A stretch of DNA of 64,000 nucleotides. Origin: DASPJQ01 sp035299065 (GTDB lineage Bacteria; Bacteroidota; Bacteroidia; Flavobacteriales_D; UBA2798). The first letter of the stretch is position 1; each line of letters opens with the position of its first letter. Below, piece by piece: positions 35,227 to 44,772 of this stretch. Below the pieces are notes generated by a model. The model had not been told where the DNA came from and did no database searches. It was given only the letters and a program-made list of their open reading frames with translations. The stretch is taken from assembly GCA_035299065.1 (NCBI GenBank), contig DATGXI010000120.1, positions 1 to 64,000 of the forward strand. Reading direction: 5' to 3'. The position numbers and the translations under genes were made by a program.

Positions 35227-36387
35227 ATGAACAAAAAATTAGTTGCATTATGCGTAATTGCGTTAGTACCTGTAGCGTTATTGGCGCAGGAGGATAAGAA
35301 CCTGGTTAAAAACCCGGGTTTTGAGGGGACAACCGGAAAAATCAAACGTTACGGAGCAATTGCGTCAGCAAAAGATTGGAAATCGCCAACCGGGCAACCT
35401 GCCGATTTATATTCGAAAACGGTAAAAGGCGATGCAGCAAGTGCACCTACCGCACCCGAAAACATGTATGGAAAAGAAGATCCAATGGAAGGAAATAACT
35501 ATGCAGGTTTTGTTGGTTTTGCTTTTGGTGACAAACAACCACGTTCGTATATCACTACTGAGTTAATTGGCCCTCTAAAAGAAGGTGTTCAATATTGTAT
35601 TTCTTACCAAATCAGTCTTTCTGACCAGTCAAAATATGCCTGTACCAACATTGGTGCTCATTTGCATAAAAAAGAAATGGGCATGGAAGAAAAAAACAGC
35701 ATGTTGCTTGAAACCCACATGAAACATCCAAAAAATAAAGTGATTACGCAATCATTTGGATGGGAGCAGGTATGCAATACATTTACAGCAAAAGGTGGCG
35801 AAAAGTACATTACCATTGGTAACTTCTCATCAACCAAAGACACCAAGAGCGAAAAAATACCTAAACCAAAAGGATCAACAGCTCAACAATATCCAATTGC
35901 TTATTATTACATTGACAACGTTCAGGTTTTTCAATTGGACAGTATTCAGGAGTGCCAGTGTGACGTACCTAAGTTGGAAAAAGCTCATGTTAATTACGAA
36001 GAAATTTCGGGTTCAAACAAAGTGTTTACACCTGAAGAACAATTAACACAAAACAAAATACAATTTGACAACATGAGCACGGTAATTCATACCGAAATGG
36101 TTGAGCATTTAAACAAGATCATTGAAGCCATGAACCAAAAACCTGAAATGAAGGTTGATGTAATAGCGCATTGCGACAAATCAGAATATGCAAAGGTAGA
36201 AATTGATGACCGTGCAAAAGACCTGACAAAAAACCGCGCCAATGCCGTAATTGATTTTCTTGTAAAAGGCGGAATCTCAAAGGACAGGTTCACAACCGTT
36301 ATAAAAGAAGACCAGGAGCCAATTAGCACCGATATGAGTGAACTGGGCCAGGCCAAAAACCGCAGGGTCGAGTTTAAAGCAAAATAG
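35227..36387 (+). CDS. OmpA-family outer-membrane lipoprotein-like protein
   Basis: 386 residues from the ATG at 35227 (MNKKLVALCVIALVPVALLAQ, signal peptide). An 8-residue longer start was rejected. N-terminal region (NLVKNPGFEG ... YCISYQISLSDQSKYAC) looks like a carbohydrate-binding-type jelly roll. The C-terminus has an OmpA-like domain: KVDVIAHCDKSEYAKVEIDDRAKDLTKNRANAVIDFL and GQAKNRRVEFKAK, the usual peptidoglycan-binding region, with His-Cys-Asp replacing His-Thr-Asp. Likely anchors the outer membrane to peptidoglycan. Followed by a hairpin terminator. Confidence 0.86.
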   Translation: MNKKLVALCVIALVPVALLAQEDKNLVKNPGFEGTTGKIKRYGAIASAKDWKSPTGQPADLYSKTVKGDAASAPTAPENMYGKEDPMEGNNYAGFVGFAFGDKQPRSYITTELIGPLKEGVQYCISYQISLSDQSKYACTNIGAHLHKKEMGMEEKNSMLLETHMKHPKNKVITQSFGWEQVCNTFTAKGGEKYITIGNFSSTKDTKSEKIPKPKGSTAQQYPIAYYYIDNVQVFQLDSIQECQCDVPKLEKAHVNYEEISGSNKVFTPEEQLTQNKIQFDNMSTVIHTEMVEHLNKIIEAMNQKPEMKVDVIAHCDKSEYAKVEIDDRAKDLTKNRANAVIDFLVKGGISKDRFTTVIKEDQEPISTDMSELGQAKNRRVEFKAK

Positions 36388-36418
36388 ACATTCGTCACAA
36401 GACGAAAATACACAAGAA

Positions 36419-36443
36419 GGGGGCCGAAAGGTTCCCTTTTTTT
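36419..36443 (+). terminator. rho-independent terminator
   Basis: GGGGGCC pairs with GGTTCCC (two G-T pairs) around a GAAA loop, followed by seven T. It lies 31 nt after the OmpA-like gene and would end its transcript. Confidence 0.75.
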
Positions 36444-36492
36444 GTGCTTATAAACAATGGTTGTGGGAATAATTAGGGTAAAAAGGTTTTAG

Positions 36493-36500
36493 TACGTTTG
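36493..36500 (+). promoter_or_regulatory. -7 promoter box before the UMF1 transporter
   Basis: TACGTTTG is an exact TAnnTTTG match, 26 nt before the ATG at 36527. No clear -33 TTTG was found at the usual distance. Confidence 0.45.
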
Positions 36501-36526
36501 CCTAATCACTACATTCACTTTTTAAA

Positions 36527-37780
36527 ATGTCAGATCTGCAAGGCAATAAAAAAATAGTAAACGGCTGGATCTTTTATGATTGGGCCAATTCGGTTTACCC
36601 GCTTGTTGTGACCAGCACAATTTTCCCTACTTTTTTTGAGAAGCAAACTGACCATGTGGTGTCTTTTTTCGGAATGAACATTATTAATACCGAATTGTAT
36701 GCATACATGGGGGCGCTTAGCTTTATGATTGTGGCATTTCTTTCTCCAATACTTTCAGGTGTTGCCGATTATTCGGGTAACAAAAAAAGATTTTTACAAT
36801 TTTTTTGCTACATGGGCGCAAGCGGTTGTGCCTGCCTGGCATTGTTTAATCCAAATCATCTTGAATTAAGTTTTCTGGCGTTTTTATTTGCATCGGTAGG
36901 ATTTTGGGGAAGTTTGGTTTTTTACAATGCCTATTTGCCTGAAATTGCTCCTCCCGAAGAGCAGGACTCAATCAGTGCCCGTGGATTTGCCATGGGTTAT
37001 TTTGGAAGCAGCCTGTTACTGATAGTAATTCTTATACTCGGACTTAAGGAAATAATGCCGTTTAAATATGCATTTGTTTTGACAGCTGTTTGGTGGGTTG
37101 GTTTCAGTCAAATTACATACAGGCGATTGCCCAATGTAAAAAGCGCAAAACAGGGCAAGGCAACGCTCTCCCATGGCTTTAAAGAACTGGGGAAGGTCTT
37201 TAAAATAATGCGTGGTAACAGGAAGCTTAAAATTTTTCTTATTTCTTTTTTTACGTTTAGCATGGGTGTACAAACCGTCATGTTTGTGGCAACGCTTTTC
37301 GCAAAAACCGAAATTGATAATATGCCCGACTCGGGTTTGATCATTAGTATTTTGATTATTCAATTTATTGCCATAGCAGGTTCATTTCTTTTTTCTTTCC
37401 TTTCAAAAATCATGGGAAATGTTCGCGCGTTAATGTTGGCTATTTTTATGTGGATTGCAGCATGCTGTGTGGCGTACATGATACATACTACAACTGAATT
37501 TTATATTCTTGCCGGTTTAGTTGGCCTGGTTATGGGCGGCATTCAGTCTTTGTCGCGCTCAACGTATTCAAAACTTTTGCCCGAAACAGAAGATCATGCT
37601 TCGTTTTTTAGTTTTTATGATGTGGCCGAAAAAGTAGGTATGACAATAGGTACACTTTCTTATGGAGTCATAGTGCGTTTAACCGGAGGAATGCGTGAGG
37701 CCGTGCTTGCACTGGTTGTTTTCTTTGCACTTGGATTTATTTTCCTGTTGTTTATGCCTAAGGGAAGTATTGAGAAATGA
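36527..37780 (+). CDS. MFS transporter, UMF1/Atg22-like family
   Basis: A 417-residue inner-membrane protein with 12 transmembrane helices. The N-terminus WIFYDWANSVYPLVVTSTIFP is the family signature (DWANS). The long helix pattern and LAGLVGLVMGGIQSLSRSTYSKLLPE near residue 330 also fit UMF1. Substrate unknown; relatives are linked to amino acid or vitamin export. It has its own promoter and a 524-nt intergenic region downstream that contains structured repeats. Confidence 0.9.
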   Translation: MSDLQGNKKIVNGWIFYDWANSVYPLVVTSTIFPTFFEKQTDHVVSFFGMNIINTELYAYMGALSFMIVAFLSPILSGVADYSGNKKRFLQFFCYMGASGCACLALFNPNHLELSFLAFLFASVGFWGSLVFYNAYLPEIAPPEEQDSISARGFAMGYFGSSLLLIVILILGLKEIMPFKYAFVLTAVWWVGFSQITYRRLPNVKSAKQGKATLSHGFKELGKVFKIMRGNRKLKIFLISFFTFSMGVQTVMFVATLFAKTEIDNMPDSGLIISILIIQFIAIAGSFLFSFLSKIMGNVRALMLAIFMWIAACCVAYMIHTTTEFYILAGLVGLVMGGIQSLSRSTYSKLLPETEDHASFFSFYDVAEKVGMTIGTLSYGVIVRLTGGMREAVLALVVFFALGFIFLLFMPKGSIEK

Positions 37781-37860
37781 GATGTGAGTTTTGAGACGTG
37801 TGAATGCGTTTGAAGGATGTTTTCGAAATTTAACAAACCAATTTTTTTGTAATCTTTTTG

Positions 37861-37905
37861 GCTGCATGAAAGGGCTTTCGGCTGGAGTCCTCGCTTGCCT
37901 TGTTT
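37861..37905 (-). repeat. partial copy D of the intergenic structured element
   Basis: On the minus strand the segment reads GCGAGGACTCCAGCCGAAAGCCC and then CATGCAGCC. That matches the second core half and the 3' tail of copies A-C, but the inverted-repeat loop between them is lost. It lies head to head with copy A in the same gap. Confidence 0.45.
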
Positions 37906-37976
37906 TTCTTGTTTGAGTAATATTGCGAAGGAGCATGCAACAATTAAATTCTTGTTTGACTTTAGCTGCTAAAGAT

Positions 37977-38143
37977 TCTGCCAGGGATTGAGCAAAGTAG
38001 CCCGCAGGAACGAGGACTACTTGCGAAAGCCCGGTGCTCAACAACAAAAAAGTGATTTCCTTGGTTGCGCTTGAGTTTTATTATTGAAAAAAATTGCCAT
38101 AGCGTGTGCGCATGAACACCTTTTTGTTGTTGAGCAGGCAGCC
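37977..38143 (+). repeat. intergenic structured element, copy A (possible ncRNA)
   Basis: Starts TCTGCCAGGGATTG, then core halves AAGTAGCCCG and CGAGGACTACTTGCGAAAGCCCGG (AAGTAG pairs with CTACTT), then an inverted repeat TGCTCAACAACAAAAA (38035-38050) with its complement at 38121-38136 around a 70-nt loop, ending in GCAGGCAGCC. Copies at 48650-48863 and 60224-60388 share the order and the conserved words. It may belong to a Bacteroidota noncoding RNA family such as Flavo-1; the name is a guess. Confidence 0.6.
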
Positions 38144-38304
38144 AACGTTAGTTGTCAGTAGTTAGCTATCAGTTGTCCGCGGGTTTGAGCGCGACCAGGT
38201 TTTTGTGCAGGGAGTGGGCTTGACAACCCAATCATTTCACACGTTTTAATACGCTTCATGAATCACACCCACTCTGACACCTATTGATAAGTGTACATTG
38301 ATAA
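38144..38304. other. intergenic stretch without a gene
   Basis: Contains short low-complexity tracts (GTTAGTTGTCAGTAGTTAGC and similar) common in Bacteroidota spacers. No supported ORF, promoter or RNA was seen. With the elements at 37861-38143 it fills the 524-nt gap between the UMF1 transporter and the MBL hydrolase. Confidence 0.5.
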
Positions 38305-38955
38305 TTAACAATATTCAAGTATAAACTGGTTGCTTTTGCGCTCCCGCCCAATGGTTGTTTCGCCACCGTGACCACTGAATACAACATAATCATCGGGCAA
38401 ATTCAGGAACTGTTTTTTTATGCTGTGCATCAAAACTTCCAGGCTACCACCCGGCAAATCTGTACGGCCAATTGAACCTTGAAACAAACAGTCGCCCCCG
38501 ATTATAAATTTTTCGCTATGGGAAATAAAGGCAACGTGACCGGGTGCGTGACCGGGAACAAAAACAACATCAAGTTCGTAATTGCCCAATTTTATTTTTT
38601 GGCCTTCGGTTAACAATGCACCGGGTTGAGGTGACTCCTTGTACCCCTTTATACCCCAAAGTTCGGCAGCTGCGGGCATTCGCTTAAGGGTGATAATATC
38701 TTTTTCATGCAGTTCAAGCGGAAGGCCCCATTTAGTGGCGCAAAACTGGTTCCCAAAAACATGGTCAATATGAGCATGTGTATTTAGTAATCTTTTGACA
38801 GTCAGCTTGTTGTCGTTTATGAAGGTTTCAAGTTCCTGTTCCTCCTCGCGGTGAAAACAACCCGGGTCAATAATGGCAGCTTCCTTATTGTCAGCATACA
38901 CCACGTATGTGTTTTCACTAAATGGATTGAAGGTGAATTTTTGTACTGTTAACAT
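38305..38955 (-). CDS. MBL-fold metallo-hydrolase (glyoxalase II-like)
   Basis: 216 residues from the ATG at 38955 (MLTVQKFTFNPFSENTYVVY). A TTG two codons upstream was rejected because it overlaps the promoter box. The metal-binding motif NTHAHIDHVFGNQF (THxHxDH), then PGHAPGHVAFIS, GGDCLFQGSIGRTDLPGG and FSGHGGETTIGRE are all present. The family hydrolyses thioesters such as lactoylglutathione or related persulfide donors; the in vivo substrate is not evident. Divergent from the 1106-residue protein. Confidence 0.94.
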   Translation of the reverse strand: MLTVQKFTFNPFSENTYVVYADNKEAAIIDPGCFHREEEQELETFINDNKLTVKRLLNTHAHIDHVFGNQFCATKWGLPLELHEKDIITLKRMPAAAELWGIKGYKESPQPGALLTEGQKIKLGNYELDVVFVPGHAPGHVAFISHSEKFIIGGDCLFQGSIGRTDLPGGSLEVLMHSIKKQFLNLPDDYVVFSGHGGETTIGRERKSNQFILEYC

Positions 38956-38958
38956 AAC

Positions 38959-38966
38959 CAAAATTA
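38959..38966 (-). promoter_or_regulatory. -7 promoter box abutting the MBL hydrolase start
   Basis: On the minus strand TAATTTTG spans 38966-38959, an exact TAnnTTTG match. The ATG at 38955 is 3 nt downstream, so transcription would start about at the A of the start codon. Confidence 0.45.
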
Positions 38967-39015
38967 GGCTGTAAATATACTAAGAAGGGGGTTTTGTAGT
39001 TATATTTACTTAGAG

Positions 39016-42000
39016 ATGAAGAGTACTTTTACGAAGATAATTGCCTTTGTTGCAGGAATTGTTTTGACAGGTGCGGTAAACGCGCAGTTTTACAATGGAA
39101 GTTTCCAGGAGTTTGGTCAAAACCGTATTCAGTATAATCAAATTAAATGGCAAAGCCACGACTACGAACGCTTTAAAGTTTATTTCAACAGTGGCAGCGC
39201 TGACTATGCGCAGTACGTTGCCCGCAGTGCACAAAAAAATTTAATGGAGATTGAGAAAAAATTTGATGTGACCATTGAAGGAAAAATTGAATTTTTAGTT
39301 TACAACACCCAATCGCATTTCAAGCAAAGTAATATTGGAATGACAAACAGTACCCAAAGTAATATTGGTGGTACTACAAAATTTTATGGTGGCAAGGTTT
39401 TCATTTATTATGAAGCCGATCACAATAAACTTGATCAACAAATACGTGCGGGTATTGCCGAAGTGTTGTTTAACCAGCAAATGTATGGCGGCAGTTGGAA
39501 AGACGTGTTGAAGAACACTACACTTATGTCAATTCCCACATGGTTTTCAGAAGGATTTATTTCATACGTAGCAAATCCATGGGATGCCGAAATTGAGAAT
39601 TACATTAAGGATGGAATTTTAAGCGGAAAATTTACAAGGTTTAACAGGCTTGAGGGACGCGATGCGCGTATGGCAGGCCATGCTATTTGGAATTATGTTG
39701 CCGAGGTGAAAGGTGAAAACCAGTTGCCTGTTGTATTGTACATGGCACGTGTAAGCAGGAATGTTGAAAATGGATTTTATTATACCGTGAGCATGCCCAT
39801 TAAAATGCTGCAGGTTGAGTATGTAAACTATTACGAGCGAAAATTCAAAGACGATATTGCCAAGGCTGAAGCTGTAAAGCTGGCCAAAGTTGAAATGAAA
39901 TTGCCCAAGCGTTTTAACAAACGCCTGATGCGCCAGTATAAAATGAGCCCTGATGGCAGGTACGTGTCATTTGTAACGCATGAAATGGGCCAATACCGTT
40001 TGTATTTGTACGATACTGAAAAGAAAAAATTGAAGCGCCTTGAAAAAGGTGAATACAAGCTTGACCGTTTACAGGATATAAGTTACCCGGTTATGTGCTG
40101 GCATCCGCAGGGCGAAGGCCTGGTTTACATCATTGAGCACAAAGGCTCAGTAAAAATGCGCGTATACAATATTGATACAAAGAAAAAAACTACGCGCGAA
40201 CTGGGCAAGGTTGAAAAAGTGATAGATTTTGCGTATTCGCCTGATGGAAAAATGGCCGTTATGTCGAGCGTTGCGCAGGGGCAAACCGATATTTACCTGT
40301 TTAAATCGATGAGTAATTCATTGGATAAACTAACCGATGATTTGTACGATGACATTAATCCGGAGTTTACAAACAAAGGCAAAAACATTATTTTTTCGTC
40401 AAACAGACCTTCAGATACTTTGTACGCCAATAAGAAGATTGAGAAAAAACCTTTTAAGACCGATTACGATGTATTTATGATGGATGTGTCGGGAAAGAAA
40501 AAATTAATGACGCGTATTACCAATACACCGTTTGTAAATGAAATTCAGCCCTCGCAGTACGATACCCTGGCGTATACCTATTTGACCGATGAGAACGGTG
40601 TTTACAACCGCGTAGTAAGTGTACGTGACAGTGCCATTGCCTATGTTGATACGGCTATGCATTACAGGTATTTCCTGAATTCGCAAAACAAGTCAAATTA
40701 CCAGCGTGGCGTTTTGGAATACGATGTAAATTTTCAGCGTGGCCGTTTTACCATGCTTATGCTTGAAAACGGGAAGTACAATTTCTATTCGCAAAAAATA
40801 AAAGAAGATAAAAAAATTGACCTGGGCGAAATTCCAATGACCCGTTGGCGTATGAATTACAATCGCCTGAATGAAATACAGGTTCAAAAAGATGTGTTGC
40901 AAAAACAAAATGACACAGTGAGTGATGAGCGCATTAAGATCATTAAAAATAAAAACAAGCCTGATAGCAGTAACCTTGATTTCAATTACTATATTTTTAA
41001 AGACGAAAAACCGGTATACGAAAAGGAAAAAGTTGTAATCAACAACAAACCGGATGAAAAAGTAAAACCTGATAGCAGTGCGCTTGCCGCGAAAAAGGAA
41101 AACGATGAAATTCCATTTAAGCTACCTGACCAGGAATTGTATAAGGTAAATTTTGCAACTGATTACGTAGTATCGCAACTTGATAATAATTTTTTAAGCC
41201 AGGCCTACCAGCGTTATGGTGGTGACGGATCCCAATACTTTACACCTGGTTTAAACGGGTTAATTAAAATGGGATTGAGCGATGTGTTTGAAGACTACAA
41301 AATTACAGGTGGTTTCAGGTATTCAGGTAATTTAAACAGCAATGAATACCTGTTGATGTTTGATGATTTGTCAAAACGACTTGACAAACGTTTTATGGTT
41401 TACAGGCAGGCTTACCTTGCAGCCAACAATAACCAGCAATTGGTTAAAGTACAAAGTTACGATGCGCGTTACATGGTTAAATGGCCATTTAACGAAGTGC
41501 TGAGCTTGCGTGGAACTGCCATGTACCGTTATGACAGGGCACATTTTTTAGCAACAGATTATCCTATTTTATCACGCAAACCTGAAAATGCACACCGCGG
41601 TGGTGCCAAGGTTGAACTGGTTATGGACAATGCGGTACCAAAAGGGTTGAATTTATACAATGGTTTCAGGGGCAAAATTTTCTTTGAATATTACAAGGAC
41701 ATTTTTGAGCCGGTTACCAATTTTTTTGTAGCAGGAATTGATTTGCGCCACTATTTAAAAATTCACCGTTGCATTATATGGGCAAACCGTTTAGCGGGTA
41801 GCGCCAGTTTTGGCGATCAGAAACTGGTTTATTTCATGGGCGGAGTTGATAACTGGATTACAGGCAAGAGCAGGTTTGACCCAACATTACAGGTTAGCCC
41901 TGACCAGAATTATGCGTTTATGGCGCTGGGAACCCCATTGCGCGGATTCATGCAAAACGTGCGTAATGGTAATAATTTTGCTTTGTATAATTCCGAATTG

Positions 42001-42336
42001 CGTATACCCCTGTTCCGTTATTTGGTGAACAGACCAATGAAAAGCGATTTCCTTGAAACATTCCAAACAGTGGCATTTTTTGATGCCGGTACAGCCTGGA
42101 CAGGATGGAACCCTTACTCAGACGAAAACTCGTTTAACACAACCGTTGTTTCAAACCCGCAAAGCCCGGTTATAATTATTTTGGAAAACCAAAAGGAACC
42201 TATTGTATATGGTTATGGATTTGGTTTCAGGGCGCGTGTGTTTGGTTATTTCCTGAGGTTTGATCACGCCATTGGTGTTGATGATGGGTTTAAAATGCCT
42301 GCACGTAATTATTTCTCCCTGTCACTGGATTTCTAG
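39016..42336 (+). CDS. surface protein: peptidase MA-like domain, TolB-type propeller and C-terminal beta-barrel
   Basis: 1106 residues with a signal peptide (cleavage near NAQ at 24). Residues about 40-290 resemble the gluzincin (MA) fold of Bacteroidota TolB-like proteins, with IPTWFSEGFISYV as the post-motif region. Where HExxH is expected the sequence reads IAEVL (147-151), so peptidase activity is probably lost. Residues 300-700 hold propeller blades (YKMSPDGRYVSFVTHEMGQ, FAYSPDGKMAVMSS). The last ~350 residues have amphipathic strands ending in an aromatic residue, like an outer-membrane barrel. Often annotated as translocation protein TolB; the true role is unknown. Confidence 0.8.
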   Translation: MKSTFTKIIAFVAGIVLTGAVNAQFYNGSFQEFGQNRIQYNQIKWQSHDYERFKVYFNSGSADYAQYVARSAQKNLMEIEKKFDVTIEGKIEFLVYNTQSHFKQSNIGMTNSTQSNIGGTTKFYGGKVFIYYEADHNKLDQQIRAGIAEVLFNQQMYGGSWKDVLKNTTLMSIPTWFSEGFISYVANPWDAEIENYIKDGILSGKFTRFNRLEGRDARMAGHAIWNYVAEVKGENQLPVVLYMARVSRNVENGFYYTVSMPIKMLQVEYVNYYERKFKDDIAKAEAVKLAKVEMKLPKRFNKRLMRQYKMSPDGRYVSFVTHEMGQYRLYLYDTEKKKLKRLEKGEYKLDRLQDISYPVMCWHPQGEGLVYIIEHKGSVKMRVYNIDTKKKTTRELGKVEKVIDFAYSPDGKMAVMSSVAQGQTDIYLFKSMSNSLDKLTDDLYDDINPEFTNKGKNIIFSSNRPSDTLYANKKIEKKPFKTDYDVFMMDVSGKKKLMTRITNTPFVNEIQPSQYDTLAYTYLTDENGVYNRVVSVRDSAIAYVDTAMHYRYFLNSQNKSNYQRGVLEYDVNFQRGRFTMLMLENGKYNFYSQKIKEDKKIDLGEIPMTRWRMNYNRLNEIQVQKDVLQKQNDTVSDERIKIIKNKNKPDSSNLDFNYYIFKDEKPVYEKEKVVINNKPDEKVKPDSSALAAKKENDEIPFKLPDQELYKVNFATDYVVSQLDNNFLSQAYQRYGGDGSQYFTPGLNGLIKMGLSDVFEDYKITGGFRYSGNLNSNEYLLMFDDLSKRLDKRFMVYRQAYLAANNNQQLVKVQSYDARYMVKWPFNEVLSLRGTAMYRYDRAHFLATDYPILSRKPENAHRGGAKVELVMDNAVPKGLNLYNGFRGKIFFEYYKDIFEPVTNFFVAGIDLRHYLKIHRCIIWANRLAGSASFGDQKLVYFMGGVDNWITGKSRFDPTLQVSPDQNYAFMALGTPLRGFMQNVRNGNNFALYNSELRIPLFRYLVNRPMKSDFLETFQTVAFFDAGTAWTGWNPYSDENSFNTTVVSNPQSPVIIILENQKEPIVYGYGFGFRARVFGYFLRFDHAIGVDDGFKMPARNYFSLSLDF

Positions 42337-42556
42337 TAAACACTTTTCCTTTATACAATTTGTATGACACCCATGCAGCGGGTAGATATGAGACCCTTAT
42401 GCTGAACGCTGATTAACCAGCAAAATTCTCTGGGTTTACCGATATGCCATTTGATTTGGTGAACACGCGCCCTGATAATTGCAAAGTGATTAAAAGATCA
42501 TGATCGTTCTCAGCGTCCCTTTTTCTGTGTATATTCAACACCTTAAATTAAATGTC

Positions 42557-42922
42557 ATGGAAAGCACAACAGTAATGATTTATTTGGCCGTTGGATTGGC
42601 GGCTGGTTATTTGAGCGGACTTGTGGGAATAGGAGGAGGGGTAGTGATTGTACCGGTACTGATTTATTTGGGATTCAGCCAACATTTGGCGCAAGGAACC
42701 GTTTTATTTATGTTTCTTTTACCCATCGGTATTTTGGGTGTTTGGAACTATCACCAGCATGGTCATGTTGATTTTAAATCGGCATTTATTATGGCTTCCA
42801 CTTTTTTGATTGGAAGTTATTTTGGTTCCAAAACAGCCATATCAATTGATCAAACAATGTTAAAAGTTGTGTTTGGTTGTTTGCTTGTGGTACTGGGCGT
42901 AAAAATGATTGTGTGGAAGTAG
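42557..42922 (+). CDS. half-size TauE/SafE-like (TSUP) membrane protein
   Basis: 121 residues from the ATG at 42557 (MESTTVMIYLAVGLAAGYLSG). A longer frame from 42500 was rejected. GLVGIGGGVVIVPVLIYLGFSQHLAQGTVLFM is the TSUP family motif; family members of about 250 residues have two such halves, and this protein has one with about four transmembrane segments. It might act as a dimer. The family exports sulfur-containing anions, but short forms have no proven substrate. Convergent with the DoxX-like gene. Confidence 0.85.
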   Translation: MESTTVMIYLAVGLAAGYLSGLVGIGGGVVIVPVLIYLGFSQHLAQGTVLFMFLLPIGILGVWNYHQHGHVDFKSAFIMASTFLIGSYFGSKTAISIDQTMLKVVFGCLLVVLGVKMIVWK

Positions 42923-42934
42923 CCACCAAAGTTC

Positions 42935-44152
42935 TTACTTCCCATATTCATCAACAACCCAATGGAACTGGTGCCTGATGGCAGGTAGTTTTCTCCAGTT
43001 AATGGCTTTGGACTCAACTATGCTTTTTGTATCGCTGTTTGATGACAAGGTAAGTGTACTGTCAGCAGGTTCGTAATAATACGCAAGCGTAAATTTTTTT
43101 CCATCATATCCGGAACAATAAAACGTATGGCGTGTGCTGTCAATTTGAAGGTGAAAGTCACGCATTTTTCCATCGTACGTTTCTAAAACCAGGTATCCGT
43201 GCCGGTGAATGTAAAAGCGTTTGATGCTTGCTGTTCCATGTATTCCCGGGTACAGGTAAAGATGATTCCCCTTAAACGGCTCATAGGCTCCATGAAGGTA
43301 ATTGCGTTGCGCAACATCATCATTAAAATTCATGGTTACCAGGTAAGGATAAGAAGTTTCAATTAAACAAAATGCGATTAAAAACGGTTTTATTGTTTTG
43401 TGCAGCCTTTCACTTTTAAAAATAACAAAATGATTTTCCTCTTGAATGGCGGTTTTTTTCTGTAAAATAAAAAAATCATAAAGGGCAATTAATTGTGGTT
43501 TAAGCAATACAAGCACCAGCAGCATTAAAAACAGGGAAAATAATTTTACCGATATATCAAACCCAATGTTAATGGCAAATACATTTATGAGCACTGCCAA
43601 TGCAATCAGGAGTCCCAATACCCGCGTTTTTCGAAATAAAATAAGAATGGCAGGAATTATTTCAATGATACCGGCAAAAAAGCTGTACCACCAGCTTGTT
43701 CCCATAGATGTCCAGTAAAGCATGTCTTTTCCAAGTTCGCCAACCGGTGTATAAAGCGTGTTGGGCTCGGGCATATAAAACTGCCATTTAAACACTTTGT
43801 TAAATCCATAGTTCAACAAAATAATGGCCAGGTAATAGGTGGCAATGGTTCGAATAAGCGAAAATAATTTTAGGCGTTGTTCAAAAAATTTTGCATTCAC
43901 ATGAAAAGCAGTTGCAAATGTCAAAGCAAGAATACCCAGGACTACGAAAAGGAAATACATGGAAGCCGAATCCGAAGAAAAATCACAATGGATGAGTGGG
44001 TAACCAATAGCATTAGCCGTAAGAAATGTTAGCCCGTTAAAAAGCGTTTGGGTTATTTGCTTTTGCCAGGGAAAAAGGTTGAGTTCAACCGGGAAAAATA
44101 AAATTACCAGGAGAATAAAAAGGAAAGCACTGGTTTTGAAATACTGTTTCAC
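42935..44152 (-). CDS. DoxX-like membrane protein with C-terminal soluble domain
   Basis: 405 residues. About eight transmembrane segments occupy residues 1-250, including a DoxX-like portion (LNYGFNKVFKWQFYMPEPNTLYTPVG and GIIEIIPAILILFRKTRVLGLL), which also resembles quinol-linked DoxX/HTTM-type proteins. A soluble C-terminal domain of about 140 residues (HRHGYLVLETYDGKMRDFHLQ) follows. No function is recognised. The last gene of a five-gene operon; it starts 4 nt inside the preceding gene (ATGA-type overlap). Confidence 0.7.
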   Translation of the reverse strand: MKQYFKTSAFLFILLVILFFPVELNLFPWQKQITQTLFNGLTFLTANAIGYPLIHCDFSSDSASMYFLFVVLGILALTFATAFHVNAKFFEQRLKLFSLIRTIATYYLAIILLNYGFNKVFKWQFYMPEPNTLYTPVGELGKDMLYWTSMGTSWWYSFFAGIIEIIPAILILFRKTRVLGLLIALAVLINVFAINIGFDISVKLFSLFLMLLVLVLLKPQLIALYDFFILQKKTAIQEENHFVIFKSERLHKTIKPFLIAFCLIETSYPYLVTMNFNDDVAQRNYLHGAYEPFKGNHLYLYPGIHGTASIKRFYIHRHGYLVLETYDGKMRDFHLQIDSTRHTFYCSGYDGKKFTLAYYYEPADSTLTLSSNSDTKSIVESKAINWRKLPAIRHQFHWVVDEYGK

Positions 44153-44772
44153 CCGGGTTGAAAGGTTTTAAAGGTCCGCCAAGAAAAAAAGCCTGCAATA
44201 GCAAGTATTGACAGTAGCACAAGTATCACAAAAGGCTGGTCTCCTCCGGGTGGTTTGGAATAAGGTACAAATGGAGCGGTATTTTGCGAAGTTTTGGCAT
44301 ACCCAATGAATGTGACCGATTCAACGGTGTTTTTGTAAAAAAAAGATGACTTGATATAACCCTTTACGTGATTTACGGAATTTTTATTGCTTAAGTTTTG
44401 GTTATGCAGAATGGTGTCTTTCTTCTCAACCCATTTTAATTTGCCCGTGTTCTCATTTTTTTTTAATTCAGCTGTACTAAACACAACCATGGTGTCATTT
44501 ACCCAACGTACGGTGTCAAGGCGTTTGTTTTTTGAACTGCGCACTTCAACCTCCGATAAATGTTTGGTGTCATAAAGATCTATCATACCTTGCTGATTCC
44601 AGTTAATTCCCGGATCGCCCAGGTTGCAAATCAACAATTCAAAATGCCCGTGAAATTCAGCGGCAAAATCAGCAGCCGTACCCGAATGGCTTTTAAAGGC
44701 AATTATTTTGGTTTGTGCATTTGCATAAGCTATGCATATAAACAAGCATGATATTGAAAAAATGGTTTTCAC
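44149..44772 (-). CDS. secreted/anchored protein, tandem paralogue 2
   Basis: 207 residues. Signal peptide ends in ANAQ (residue 20), followed by TKIIAFKSHSGTAADFAAEFHGHFELL. A C-terminal transmembrane segment ends in FSWRTFKTFQPG. It is a paralogue of the next gene upstream: the opening block, SSKNKRLD(T/S)V, VKGYIKSSFFYKN and the FSW RT-KTFQPG ending all match. No family is recognised. Start and stop overlap both neighbours by 4 nt. Anchored in the inner membrane by the C-terminal helix, with the bulk in the periplasm. Confidence 0.75.
   Translation of the reverse strand: MKTIFSISCLFICIAYANAQTKIIAFKSHSGTAADFAAEFHGHFELLICNLGDPGINWNQQGMIDLYDTKHLSEVEVRSSKNKRLDTVRWVNDTMVVFSTAELKKNENTGKLKWVEKKDTILHNQNLSNKNSVNHVKGYIKSSFFYKNTVESVTFIGYAKTSQNTAPFVPYSKPPGGDQPFVILVLLSILAIAGFFSWRTFKTFQPG

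Noticed and set aside
37679..38047. 122-residue minus-strand frame
   Set aside because: It covers the end of the UMF1 gene and the structured elements; its residues follow from the repeats and not from a protein family.
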